A stretch of 64,000 nt of DNA from Lophius americanus (Eukaryota > Chordata > Actinopteri > Lophiiformes > Lophiidae), in the NCBI GenBank assembly GCA_037951165.1, contig JBBDHG010000041.1:2267001-2331000 (forward strand). The letters run 5' to 3'. Both the position numbers and the translations under genes were made by a program. This document shows, piece after piece, positions 47,550 through 59,234 of this stretch. The notes under the pieces are model-generated. The model saw only the letters and a program-made list of their open reading frames with translations. It was not told the origin of the DNA and did not search any database. Positions within the stretch are counted from its first letter, which is position 1; every line of letters starts with the position of its first letter.

Positions 47550-47661
47550 CTTAGTCTGAGATCCATTCAGCATCAAATAATACAGGTTGCCGAGAATGTT
47601 CTGCTGCAACTGGTCCCAGGAGATGGTCCTGTCCTCGTGCATGAGAAACGGAGGTCCAAAC
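47550..47661 (-). CDS. usp43: usp43 exon (in-window 6)
   Basis: Encodes FGPPFLMHEDRTISWDQL, then QQNILGNLYYLMLNGSQTK, residues 215-252. FGPPFL.REDR.SW.QLQQ is characteristic of USP43. It enters in phase 2 after CTCTCAG and leaves in phase 0 at AAG|GTAACG. The reading frame stays open into the intron, but that continuation has no USP similarity. Confidence 0.93.
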
Positions 47662-47794
47662 CTGAGAGGAGAGGAGGAGTAAATATCTTTTAACCCTTTC
47701 ATCTTCCCACGAAGAAAAACGAGAAAAAACGATGGAAAAATTATTTCTCCGCACATTTTCTACTTATTTATCAATATTATAATAGATAATAATA

Positions 47795-47795
47795 G

Positions 47796-47847
<52 letters not shown>

Positions 47848-48135
47848 ATTTTATTTATAACACACTTTTTTCATTTGGATCAAATCTCAAAGTAAAACAA
47901 AGTAAAAGCAGATAAAAGCATTAATAAAATAAAATAAAAAAATAAAAAAATATAAAATATATATATATTCATATATAAAATAATAATATAAAAATACGAC
48001 CAAAAAGCAGCAATGTTAATTAAAAGTTCTAGTCCATATCCATTTAAGTCCATTTTTAAAGGTCTCTGTCGTCTGTGGAGCCCTCAGATGGTCAGGGAGG
48101 GCATCCCACAGACGAGGGGCAGCAGAAGCATCTTA
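47795..48135. mobile_element. Retroelement tail with AAT repeat (copy 3)
   Basis: AATAATAAT run, then TTTATTTATAACACACTTTT, AAAAAGCAGCAATGTTAATT, and GTCGTCTGTGGAGCCCTCAG, GGCATCCCACAGACGAGGGG. Same order as the copy at 4722-5160. Confidence 0.7.
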
Positions 48136-48359
48136 TACCTTAGACACTCTGAATTTACCATAACATTTTGAATTGTTCGGTACAGCGGTGTTTAAACATC
48201 AGTGATCCATTTTTAATTCACCATTACTTCGACCAATCTCCCAACCGTTTTGGCAAAAAAAAAATTCAAAAAACTATAAAGCTTTTTTTTGGTCGTATCA
48301 GGGTTACACAATTATTTTTTTCCTCACATGCTATAAAATGACCCCAAAAAAAATCCAAC

Positions 48360-48442
48360 TTATCTAATAGGACTTTCTCAATAATCATGGGTAACGCCTC
48401 CTCCTCTGTGGCGTTTCTGACCTGTGGCGTCCCCCAGGGCAA
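48360..48442 (+). mobile_element. Retroelement fragment carrying RT palm motif (copy F, sense)
   Basis: TTATCTAATAGGACTTTCTC...GTGGCGTCCCCCAGGGC is the reverse complement of copy C and ends inside the CGVPQG motif. Confidence 0.65.
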
Positions 48443-48789
48443 AAACTAAGTATTGTTTCCTCTTGTAGGAATCTTTACGACGGCACCCTGAATAAACTCG
48501 ATGAAGCTGAAGTTAAAGGCTCCGACATAAGTTCTCTTAAAATAACTTTTTACATACTGTAGTGTTTCCTACAGTGACAAAATCAGCACTGATGATTTTG
48601 CAGAACTTTTTCAGCCGTATCCCTTTGGGACATTTATCTTCGTGCAGGAACGCACGGCTCAGCACAGCTGGGTTCCGTTCCACTGCCGGTGCTGTTTGGT
48701 CCAGATTTGTTGCTGTACATCAGATGCATTTGGAGTGCCAAGCAAATAAAAGATGCTGCTTTCCCCTCGTTAGAGTAACGTATGGCTAC

Positions 48790-49105
48790 CGATGAAACTT
48801 TCCCAGATTTAGTGTTGCAATTAGAGCCCACCTCCAAAGGTTTTGGGGCCATAATTTCTCAACAGTTGGTCCGATTTAGTCCGAACCCGTTCCATGTGAT
48901 TGGACTCGAGGAGATCTTTCTAGTTGACATCATATTTTTCTCCAATAGTTTATATTTTACTCGCCAGGTGGAGCTTCTTACTTTTTTTTAACCAAAAATA
49001 CCTAGGACATAACGAGTTCAAGGGGATCGCTTGTACAACGCAGGGGATTGGGGACCTTTTGGGGACATACTCTTGCTGTCGGGGACAACAGCATAGTTCT
49101 ATTTC
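48790..49105 (-). mobile_element. Palindrome-tipped TIR element copy, inverted, with one tip
   Basis: AACAGTTGGTCCGATTTAGT, CAAGGGGATCGCTTGTACAA, CGCAGGGGATTGGGGACC, ending TGCTGTCGGGGACAACAGCA. The last 20 bases show the terminal palindrome clearly. Confidence 0.85.
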
Positions 49106-49424
49106 ACAATAGGATGTCCACTAGCCAGAGGAATGATAACAGACCGCCCACGGTCCGGTCAACCATGCGTGACGACCCACCCGCTGCGCATCAGAAACCC
49201 GAGTCCGATCCACAGCTGGTACCGCAAACTAAGACAATCGGCACCAGTTATAGTTCTGTGTATGACAAAACAATGACAAATAACCTCAGGATGGACATCA
49301 AGGTAACAAACACCGTCAATCCCGAGGACAACCGCTCAATGTCCTCCAGAAACCTTATGTTGGACTGACATATATGACATCATAGTTCTGGACCACGACA
49401 GTTGTGTGTGTGGGGGGGGGATTA

Positions 49425-49600
49425 AATCGGGGATTAAATCAGGCATTTTATCCTTTAATTTGTAGCCAGCTTCACCCTGTGATGTCCTCACACAAAAAAA
49501 AAATACCGAAAAAATATTTGTTTGCATGTCATTCCTTACATGCGGTGTCCCCCAGGGCTCCATCCTTGGCCCCTTTACTCTTTAGAATATGCATGAGACT
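49425..49600 (+). mobile_element. Retroelement fragment carrying RT palm motif (copy G, sense)
   Basis: TGCGGTGTCCCCCAGGGCTC then CATCCTTGGCCCCTTTACTC encodes CGVPQGSILGPFTL. The upstream part includes GCCAGCTTCACCCTGTGATG. It ends about 70 bases from a usp43 exon. Confidence 0.65.
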
Positions 49601-49671
49601 CAAAATGTGCTCAGCCAAACAGAAGAGTAGGACATTAAAGGGACAAAGAAACGTCAACAGCAGAGTTTTAC

Positions 49672-49840
49672 CTGACAGCCTGCTGCCCAGATCCCGCGGC
49701 GCTACAGATGAGCAGGAGGACTTTCTTGGAGCCGCCTTGGTTCATGAACTCAGAGGAGAGGGTTCCAGACGCAGGAAGCCTCTGAGCGTGACGGTCCAGC
49801 GTAGAGTTGTAGGGGGAGGAGGGGAGGCTGTGGTGATGTC
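49672..49840 (-). CDS. usp43: usp43 exon (in-window 5)
   Basis: Encodes a His/Ser-rich linker (HHHSLPSSPYNSTLD...) followed by GGSKKVLLLICSAAGSGQQAVR, residues 159-214. The KVLLLIC...GQQ block is the strand that reopens the USP fold after the insert in USP31/43. The acceptor is GTGCCCAG and the donor CAG|GTAAAAC. It enters in phase 1 and leaves in phase 2. Confidence 0.9.
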
Positions 49841-50039
49841 CTGGGCACAGGAGAGGAGAGGTGAGGAGAGCTGTTTAATACAGACTGAAGGGGTCCTACA
49901 TCTCTAGAAAAAGGTCTCTAGAAAAATTATTTATTTTCCCTCTTATATTTATTTTTTGGCATTAAAACACTTTTTTGTAAGAAAATAACACTTTGTTTTT
50001 GGGTCAAGCATATTCTTAAAAAGTAAAAAAAGGTCAATC

Positions 50040-51430
50040 GATGTATGGATGTATGGATGAATGAATGAATGAGGAATGAAAGAAGAATGAGGAAGGATTG
50101 AATGAATGAATGAAGAATGATGGTGAAGGATGAAAGAATGAAGAATAACGATGAATTAGTGAAGGATGAATGAATTCATGAATGAAGAATAACGATGAAT
50201 TAGTGAAGGATGACTGAATGAAGGATGATGATGAAGGATGAAAGAATGAAGAATGATGAATTAATGAAGGATGACTGAATGAATGATGATGATGAAGGAT
50301 GAAAGAATGAAGAATGATGAATTAATGAAGGATGACTGAATGAATGATGATGATGAAGGATGAAAGAATGAAGAATGATGAATTAATAATAATAATAATA
50401 ATAATACATTTAATTTATAATGATGAAGGATGACTGAATGAATGATGATGATGAAGGATGAAAGAATGAAGAATGATGAATTAATGAAGGATGAATGAAT
50501 TCATGAATGAAGAATAACGATGAATTAGTGAAGGATGACTGAATGAATGATGATGATGAAGGATGAAAGAATGAAGAATGATGATGAATTAATGAAGGAT
50601 GACTGAATGAATGATGATGATGAAGGATGAAAGAATGAAGAATGATGAATTAATGAAGGATGACTGAATGAATGATGATGATGAAGGATGAAAGAATGAA
50701 GAATGATGAATTAATAATAATAATAATAATAATACATTTAATTTATAATGATGAAGGATGACTGAATGAATGATGATGATGAAGGATGAAAGAATGAAGA
50801 ATGATGAATTAATGAAGGATGAATGAATTCATGAATGAAGAATAACGATGAATTAGTGAAGGATGACTGAATGAATGATGATGATGAAGGATGAAAGAAT
50901 GAAGAATGATGATGAATTAATGAAGGATGAATTAATTAATCAATTAATGATAGATGGATGAATGAATTCATGAATGATGAGTGGGGGATTAATTAATTAC
51001 GTAATGAACGACTGAACAAATGAATTAATGAACGACTGAACAAATGAATTAATGAACGACTGAATTAATTAATGATGAATGAATGAATAAATGATGGCTG
51101 AATGAATGAACGAATGAATGAGGGATGAATTAATTAATCAATGAACGACTACACAAATGAAGTAATGAATGAATGAACGACTGAACTAATGAATGAATGA
51201 AAGATGGATGGATGAATGAACGACTGAACTAATCAATGAATGAAAGATGGATGAATGAATGAACGACTGAACTAATGAATGAATGAAAGATGGATGGATG
51301 AATGAATGAAGAATGATGAATAAGGGATGAATTAATCAATGAACGGCTAAACGAATGAATGAAAGAACGACTGAACTAATGAATGAACGAAGGATGAACT
51401 AATGAATGGATGAAGGATGAATGTTTATAT
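50040..51430. repeat. GAATGA-type array with higher-order structure
   Basis: An array of GAATGAATGATGATGATGAA-like units. A 328-base higher-order unit is visible: a captured AATAATAATAATACATTTAA fragment occurs at about 50381 and again at 50709 in the same context. The right half decays to simple ATGAATGA repeats. Confidence 0.92.
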
Positions 51431-51605
51431 CTTAGAGGTGTAGGACGTGTATCAGCGGCTAAAGAGAAATTAATGAATGAATCTGTTGCGTCTTTCAGGA
51501 ACGCTTCAGTTATATAAAACATTCAAACTCAAGATCTGAAACGTGTCTGATGGCGGACAGCCGCAGATGTCACACCTTCGTGAAGCGCTCCTTATATGCG
51601 TATGC

Positions 51606-51607
<2 letters not shown>

Positions 51608-51640
<33 letters not shown>
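51608..51640. repeat. AT microsatellite
   Basis: TA run. Confidence 0.95.
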
Positions 51641-51645
<5 letters not shown>

Positions 51646-51654
51646 GTGTCTTTG

Positions 51655-51870
51655 TTCCATTGATGGTTCTATGCTCAGTGGGCTGAACAGAGACGCTGAA
51701 GTGGCAGGCGCAGAAGACAAGGATTTACAGAGTTTTGAGAGAATCTCAGAGAGTTTATTGGAGTTGTCAGTAGATCTAGACGCTGGCAATAACTCAGACG
51801 TTAACGTAGAAATCGACGTGACTTTAAAAACCTCGGGTTCTGTCGTGTCTTGCTGGAGGTTTGCGTTCTC
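51655..51870 (+). mobile_element. Dispersed repeat with GGGCTGAACAGAGAC block (copy 2)
   Basis: CTCAGTGGGCTGAACAGAGA, GACGCTGGCAATAACTCAGA and GGAGGTTTGCGTTCTCTGAG match 26005-26185. Confidence 0.55.
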
Positions 51871-52392
51871 TGAGTTATGCACATTATTATGCACATTATT
51901 ATGCACATTGCTTGCCTATATTTGCTATTTCTGCTGCTCTTTGTGAAGTACTTTGTAACAAAGTTTTGAAAAGTCCTGTACAAAAAAAGATTAGTATTAT
52001 TATGATGACGAGAATGATGATGATGAGGATGATGATGATGATGCAGGAGAGAAAAAAAAACCTCAGAGGGGATTATGGTCACTCGCTGATTGGAGATGAA
52101 GATCCACCAAATTGTTCAAAACCAAACCAATAACCTTTCAGCACCATCCAGCGCCGACTAAAAATACCCGGGAGGCAAAGGTTTCAGACAAATTAGAGGA
52201 TGGAGCAGCAAAAAGACACCCGACACCAAAGACCCTCGACAGACGAACAGCTGAGCTTCCTGTCAAGACTGGAGGGAAAGATCAGACAGAAAGCAGAGAG
52301 GAACAAATATATATTATATATAATATACCTCTAACTTCCTCTCTTACCTTCTAGCTGTTCCTTCCATCACCTCGTCCTTTTCCTGCTGCTGT

Positions 52393-52419
52393 ATATATAA
52401 ACATATATATATATATACA

Positions 52420-52457
<38 letters not shown>

Positions 52458-52510
52458 GTATATATACATATATATATATAGATATAGATATATATGTATA
52501 TATATATTTG
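52393..52510. repeat. AT-rich microsatellite
   Basis: TATATA with scattered CA/GA changes. Confidence 0.93.
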
Positions 52511-52514
52511 TAAG

Positions 52515-53085
52515 TCATCCTCCCGTTGGCTGGTTGACTTGAACACGATTCGTTCCTACGATGCGTTTTATATCAGATCTACCAGGTTTGCAGGAGAAGA
52601 AACTTCATTCACAACGTTTTATTGTGTCGTTCTTCTGCAGCCGAGTGTAGCTCTTATTTCCCCGAGGATCTGAGGAGCGCTTCTAGAGGCAGTCATCACG
52701 ATCACAGCACCTCGTGTAGACACACCAAATTTGTTTTTCTGCCTTCATTTTCCTGCGGTTATTTTCCGCGTTGACTTCCCCCGTGAATATTCCTGGAATC
52801 GCTTTTGCTTTTCTGCACTGCAGGTTTGATGTAGTCGGCCTGTAATTTCCTTAATGGGACCGGGGAGGACGTGTTCCTGCCGAGGTTGAATTTACGTGTG
52901 GGGTGTCTTCATCTCAGGATGAGTTGATTCATAATTCATTGACACATAAATCCATGAATAAAAACATGCTAATTTGTTTCATACATGTCACATTTTTCCC
53001 AACACAGAACAGAGTTCAGTACGACCCCAGTTTGTTAATTACAGTTTTTTCATATACTTCTTATATGAACTAGGCCTACGCCGTC
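52515..53085. other. usp43 intron, no recognised feature
   Basis: No exon or repeat identified. Confidence 0.4.
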
Positions 53086-53089
53086 GTCC

Positions 53090-53450
53090 CAGAAAGTCCC
53101 TCATCCCCTGCGTTGCACAAGGAACCCCCCTATTTAACCACTCGAAAATGGGAAGTTATTTCCACGGTATTTTTAGTAAGAAAAAAAGAAAAAAAAGAAA
53201 TAGAGCTCCCCCTAGTGCCAGAATATTAAAAGTGACCTTTACCAAAATCAGTGCAGTTCTTCCTCTATTGGGGCACAAAGTTTGAAAATGATCCATGAAA
53301 TCGTTTTTGCGGTACGTCTGGAAAACGTGGTTTTCCGTTAAATAAAAAAGCTCCCCTTAGGGAGTGAAATGTGAATTTTTAAAGTAAAACCCGATTAATC
53401 TCCTTGAGTATATATTAGAATATATACTTCTGATACATACTCCCCCTCCA
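53090..53450 (+). mobile_element. Palindrome-tipped TIR element copy
   Basis: AGAAAGTCCCTCATCCCCTG, GAGCTCCCCCTAGTGCCAGA, AAAAGCTCCCCTTAGGGAG. The TATATCCC start has been lost. Confidence 0.7.
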
Positions 53451-53454
53451 TCGA

Positions 53455-54380
53455 CCTTAACCATTGGTTTACTCCACTTCTGGTTTTACAGGTGAACCAG
53501 GAAACTCTACACTGAAGACAACAAAAAACATAACTATCGCGTATTTATCAAATATTCAAAGAAATGCACTTTAAGTTTAAGTATCTTTGCATATCATTCC
53601 CTTTTTATCTTGGTGGTTTGAAGCTGTGACAACTAGAAGTTAGCGAATGCTAGCTTAGCATGCGAATGCGAAGTGCAAACATAAGGTTGGTTTACGCGGG
53701 ACACTTTTCTCCTATCCGAATTATACCTTTCCCGAACTGCAATGTGTTTACGTGAACTGTGATCTTTTTCCGACACGGTGTTAACAAACTTATACGAATA
53801 CTGTCAAAGTTTTAATGTGTCTAAAATGCAATAATGAACAAAAGCGAAGGAATAAAATGTGAGATGCATCGGTTGAACTTTCTTTCGGCGAATATCTACA
53901 TCCAGAGTTCTACGCCTGCTTTGAAGGCGTCTCTTGGGAACCTTCAATCAAGCCCTTATATTTAAACAGTTTTTGTGTTTTTTCCCTCTTTCTCATTTTT
54001 GCAGTGCCATGCAAATAACAAATTGACTTTTAAAGGACAGTGACGATGCAAATCTGACTCAAGCTCATTCCTGCATCATGACACATGAGCGGAAACAATC
54101 TTATTTCCGTTAATGGTTTCCCTAGAAACTGAGTAAAGAGGAAGGGAGGACCCGATCATCGGATGAATGAGTTCATCCAAGTGAGACACATTTCACCAGG
54201 TCGACACCCGGGCAGTGAAGTTAGTTATTCTGGGGGTCCGTCATGCATAAAGAAACATAATGAAAACAGGAAGAACACCCAAGACGCCGTCCGTCTGCTC
54301 GCAGAATAGAATCAGGAGAGTTTAAGAAGCGAGAAACTGTTGATGAAGATGACAGGGAGGAGGAATATCCTCTTGCTGTG
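53455..54380. other. usp43 intron, no recognised feature
   Basis: No exon or repeat identified. Confidence 0.4.
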
Positions 54381-54385
54381 CTTAC

Positions 54386-54533
54386 CTGAGTGCGATGGGG
54401 TGGAGCGCCCATGACTGTAGGGGGGAGGAGCCTGGAAAGCATATATGACGTCGCTGTCAGCAATGGCCGTCAGGTCATCGTCGTCTGAAAAGGAGCGCTG
54501 AAAACCTGAGGAGTAGAGCTCCGACAGGATGAC
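54386..54533 (-). CDS. usp43: usp43 exon (in-window 4)
   Basis: Encodes VILSELYSSGFQRSFSDD, then LTAIADSDVIYAFQAPP and a short Ser/Pro stretch (residues 110-158). This is the second half of the ubiquitin-like insert seen in USP31/USP43. The acceptor is GACTCTTCAG and the donor TCAG|GTAAGC. It begins in phase 0 and ends in phase 1. Confidence 0.93.
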
Positions 54534-54570
54534 CTGAAGAGTCGAAACAAGAGACACACAGTTTAGGAGT

Positions 54571-55117
54571 GTGTGTGTGTGTGTGTATGCGTGTGAACAT
54601 ATGTGTGTGTATGTGTTTCTGTCTGACGTGTGTTTGTGTGTTTGTCTGCATGTGTACAGATGTTTGTGTTTGTGTGTGTTTTACTGCTTATGTGTGTATA
54701 CAGATGTGTGTGTGTGTATGTGTCTATGTACAGATATGTGTGTGTGTGTGTCCGTGTACATATTTGTGTGTGTGTGTGTGTATGTGTGTGTATACAGTTA
54801 TGTGTGTGTGTGTATACAGATGTGTGTTTCTGTGTGTCTGTTTGAGTGTCTGCATGTGTGTACAGATGTGTGTGTGTGTGTACAGATATGTGTGTGTGTG
54901 TCTGTGTACATATTTGTGTGTGTGTGTGTGTATGTGTGTGTATGTGTGTGTATACAGTTATGTGTGTGTGTGTGTGTGTGTGTATACAGATGTGTGTTTC
55001 TGTGTGTCCGTTTGATTGTCTGCATGTGTGTAGAGATGTGTGGGTGTGTATACAGTTATGTGTGTGTGTGTGTGTGTGTACAGATGTGTGTGTGTGTGTG
55101 TACAGATATGTTTGTGT

Positions 55118-55160
<43 letters not shown>
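54571..55160. repeat. GT/CA array filling a usp43 intron
   Basis: Nearly the whole 638-base intron between the exons at 55172-55307 and 54386-54533 is imperfect GT on + (CA on the transcript), with GTACAGATGTGT and ATACAGTTATG variants. Confidence 0.96.
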
Positions 55161-55161
<1 letters not shown>

Positions 55162-55171
55162 AGTTGTGTAC

Positions 55172-55307
55172 CTGGTCCGGGGAGATACTGCCCTCCTCTG
55201 CCACCATGGCTCTCAGGCAGGACAAGGAGCCGAGGAGCGGCACAGCCAGCCCCACCCTCAGGTACCTCTGACCCTTCATATTGAACGCCAGCGTCACACA
55301 TAGCGAC
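55172..55307 (-). CDS. usp43: usp43 exon (in-window 3)
   Basis: Encodes SLCVTLAFNMKGQRYLRV through AEEGSISPDQ, residues 64-109: the start of a ubiquitin-like insert in the USP domain. It starts in phase 2 after CCCCACAG and ends in phase 0 at CAG|GTACAC. On the transcript strand the donor is followed within about a dozen bases by a long CA repeat. Confidence 0.93.
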
Positions 55308-55614
55308 CTGTGGGGCAAATAGAAGAGGAGGGGTGAGGAGGAGTGCAGGTGTGTGTGTGGAATTGAGGGAGGTGTGGAGAAATGAGGAACGCCGGCAGCA
55401 ACAAAACATTGATTGCTTGTTTAAAAAGAGACTTTCTCCCACGCTGTGTGTAAATATCTGTGTGTAAATATCTGATATATAGTTTTTCAGGTTTTCAGGT
55501 GTGTTTGTTTAGAATCCCTCACAGACGGCTTCTCTGACAAATGTCCTGTCAGAGACGCAACAATAAACACGGCGGAGGCATAGCCAAATAAAAAAAGTAG
55601 GCCTGCGCTGTTGT

Positions 55615-55835
55615 GCCCGACAGAAGGAGTACATGCCCAAAAAGTCCCCAATCCCCTGCGTTGTGCAAGCCGTCCCCTTGAATGAATCCTCAGAACAAAT
55701 GTGAGTTTATGTCGTTATGTGGTTAAAATGAAAGGTGCGCCAAGAGCTAAAAATGGCGTCTACAAGATAAATGTCGTTGAGTTTATTCATATGCACCAAA
55801 TGTGGACTAAATCGGATCAATAGTTGAGAAATGTA
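55615..55835 (+). mobile_element. Palindrome-tipped TIR element copy, left end
   Basis: GCGCTGTTGTGCCCGACAG, then CCCAAAAAGTCCCCAATCCC, CTGCGTTGTGCAAGCCGTCC, and GGACTAAATCGGATCAATAG. A TA microsatellite (55855-55955) replaces the rest. Confidence 0.8.
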
Positions 55836-55852
55836 TATGTATAAATGTATAA

Positions 55853-55955
<103 letters not shown>

Positions 55956-56297
55956 TAAATTAAAAAAATAAGAAAATGAATACAGAAAAATACACATGTA
56001 CATTACAATAAAATAATAAAGTGCATGCAAATATAAAAAACAAAACTAAAAACCTTAATAGGGTTTGTCTCGCTAATTGCCTCTCTTTTCCACCTGTCGT
56101 CTGTCCCATTTGCATAACGGCAGGTGAAAATGATTCACAATCATTCATTCTTCCTGGCTGAGCAGGTTGATATCCCGGAGGTGTGATTGACTTGGAGGTA
56201 CGCTGTGATTGTTATGAGATGCCTTTATTCTTTTGAGTAGTGTATTTTAAAGAATGAACCTTTAATTCTACTATTGGTGGTGTGTGTCGTACGTCAC

Positions 56298-56390
56298 CTG
56301 GTTTGTCGGAGCGGGATCGGCAAGGAAATACATAAAAACGGGTCGAAGGTGTTGCTCTGCTTAAGGCAATGAGGGCACGTCAGAGAGGAT
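56298..56390 (-). CDS. usp43: usp43 exon (in-window 2), CPHC of fingers
   Basis: Encodes SSLTCPHCLKQSNTFDPF then LCISLPIPLRQTR, in-window residues 33-63. The CPHC pair is one half of the zinc-ribbon in the USP fingers subdomain; its partner CPHC lies in the exon at 36689-36808. The acceptor is CTGTTTGCAG and the donor CAG|GTGACGT, with phase 2 on both sides. Confidence 0.93.
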
Positions 56391-56689
56391 CTGCAAACAG
56401 AGGAAGAGAAAGCAGCTTTTGTTATTTTTTCCAATATACACCCTCAGCTGACTACACACTTTGGGATTCAAGATCCTTCGAGGAAATATAATTCCATAAT
56501 TTTTCTTTCTCCACAACATCCTTTCCCCCGACTTCATTTGATTTGCTGCATTCCAGCCCTTTGTCACGTCGATGTAAATTAAGTCACACAGCTTACATCC
56601 TTAAATATTATAAAGACGGCAACTATTGGTGAAGTAAGTAGGGAGCCCTACTGGTAACATTGAAAGAAAGAAAAAAAGATCTCATGGGG

Positions 56690-57685
56690 AGGACTTAGTT
56701 AGGGGGTCGGAACTACTTATTATCACGAGCCACAACTTAATAAGGTGTGGGAATGACTTATTATCACGGGCCGCGACTTAATAAGGTGTGGGAACTACTT
56801 ATTATCTCCTGGACACGACTTAATAAGGTGTGGGAACTACTTATTATCTCCTGGACACGACTTAATAAGGTGGGGGAATGACTTATTAACTCGTGGACAC
56901 GACTTAATAAGGTGTGGGAATGACCTGTTATATCCTGGACATGACTTAATAAGGTGTGGGAATGACTTATTATCTCCTGGACACGACTTAATAAGGTGTG
57001 GGAATGACTTATTATCTCCTGGACACGACTTAATAAGGTGTGGGAATGACTTATTATCTCGTGGCCACAACTTAATAAGGTGGGGGAATGACTTATTAAC
57101 TCGTGGACACGACTTAATAAGGTGTGGGAATGACTTGTTATATCCTGGACATGACTTAATAAGGTGTGGGAATGACTTATTATCTCCTGGACATGACTTA
57201 ATAAGGTTTGGGAATGACTTATTATCTCCTGGACACGACTTAATAAGGTGTGGGAATGACTTATTATCTCCTGGACACAACTTAATAAGGTGTGGGAATG
57301 ACTTATTATCACGGGCCACAACTTAATAAGGTGTGGGAATGACTTATTATCACGGGCCACGACTTAATAAGGTGTGGGAACTACTTATTATCTCCTGGAC
57401 ACAAGTTAATAAGGTGTGGGAACGACTTATTATCTCCTGGACACGACTTAATAAGGTGTGGGAACGACTTATTATCTCCTGGACACAACTTAATAAGGTG
57501 TGGGAATGACTTATTATCTCCTGGACACGACTTAATAAGGTGTGGGAACGACTTATTATCTCCTGGACACAACTTAATAAGGTGTGGGAACGACTTATTA
57601 TCTCCTGGACACAACTTAATAAGGTGTGGGAACGACTTATTATCTCCTGGACACAACTTAATAAGGTGTGGGCACGACTTATTAG
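56690..57685. repeat. 42-bp minisatellite
   Basis: About 23 copies of a unit containing GACTTAATAAGGTGTGGGAA and TGACTTATTATCTCCTGGAC. Because 42 is divisible by three, open frames with 14-residue repeats appear on the minus strand; I do not call them genes. Units are contiguous with no unique spacers, so it is not a CRISPR array. Confidence 0.96.
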
Positions 57686-58179
57686 CCCCTGACCTCAGCT
57701 TCATTTCTAACAGTGTGTTCGTGTGGTGAGTTCAGGGGCATTAGTGAATCCTGGTCTTCTCTTCTTTTCTCTCTCCATACAAAATCATTATGAATGCGGC
57801 CAGAAATCCCTCAAAGGAAACAATCGTCCGATAATCTCACTCGTCAATCCATGAAAGTTATCGATGTTTCTTTTTTTGACACAACTTGCGATTCTGCTTT
57901 AATGCTCCTGTTCCTGCCACAAACATCGCCTCGGAGAGAATGAAGGTAACGTCCATGAATGTGACATCAGTGGAGGGAACCTGCTGAATGCTTAAGGCAC
58001 CGATTCAAACTATTCATTTGAAAAAGACGAATTGGGTCTCCCTGAGAGGGGGGGATATATTATCTATCTGAGTCCTTATCTTTCTTTCTTTTCATCTCCC
58101 ATCCCTGTTTACCAGATATATTCATGTCATTTACATTCTTTAAAGGAAATGTGGATGAAGCAGTTTTTTGAGTGTGAGA

Positions 58180-58332
58180 GTCAATGTGTGTGTGTGTGTG
58201 TATTTGTATGTGTGTGTGTGTGTGTGTGTGTGTTTGTGTGTGCGTATATGTATGTGAGAGAGTTTGTATGTGTGTGAGAGTGAAAGTGTGTGTGTGTCAT
58301 TGTTTGTGTGTGTGAGTGTGTGTGTGTGTTTC

Positions 58333-58391
<59 letters not shown>

Positions 58392-59230
58392 GCGTATATG
58401 TATGTGAGAGAGTTTGTATGTGTGTGAGAGTGAAAGTGTGTGTGTGTCATTGTTTGTGTGTGTGAGTATGTGTGTGTGTGTCATTGTTTGTGTGTGTGAG
58501 TGTGTGTATGTGCCTGTGACTTTAAGTGTGTTTGTATGTTTGAGTGTGTATGTGTCTGGGTCTGCGAGTGAATGTGAGTGTATATCCGAGAGTGTGTGTC
58601 TTTGTGTGTGCCTGTGTATGTGTGTTTGTGAGTGTGTGTATGTGTCTGTGTGGGTGTGTATGTGTGAGAGTATGTGTTTGTGTGTATGTATGTGTGAAAG
58701 TTAATGTGTGTGTATCTGAGTATGTGTATGTGTGTTTGTATTTGTTGGTGTGTGTTTGTGTGACTGTGTGTGTGCGTATATGTATGTGTGAGTGTGTGTA
58801 TATGTGTGAGGGTTTTTACGTGAGTGTATATGTATGTGTGAGAGTGTGTGTGTGTGTCTGTGTGGGCGTGTATGTGGGTGTGTATATATGTGTGTGTAAG
58901 GTTAGGAGTGTGTGTGTATGTGTCTTTGTGGGTGTGTAAGTGTGTGTGTGTATGTGTCTGTGTGGGTGTGTATGTGGGTGTGTAAGTGTGTGTATGTGTA
59001 TGTGTCTGTGTGGGTGTGTATGTGGGTGTGTAAGAGTGTGTGTATGTGTCTGTGTGGGCGTGTATGTGGGTGTGTATATATGTGTGTGTAAGGTTAAGAG
59101 TGTGTGTGTATGTGTCTTTGTGGGTGTGTAAGTGTGTGTGTGTATGTGTATGTGTCTGTGTGGGTGTGTATGTGTCTGTGTGAGAGTATGTGAGTTTTTG
59201 TTTGAGTGTGTGTGCGTGTGTGTGTTTATA
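58180..59230. repeat. GT-rich array
   Basis: Imperfect GT repeat of about 1 kb with duplicated blocks, for example GTGTATGTGGGTGTGTATAT at about 58870 and 59062. Confidence 0.95.
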
Positions 59231-59234
59231 TAAA

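Noticed and set aside
56764..57704. CRISPR-like look of regular repeats
   Set aside because: The 42-bp units are contiguous without unique spacers, and the DNA is vertebrate. A minisatellite explains it.
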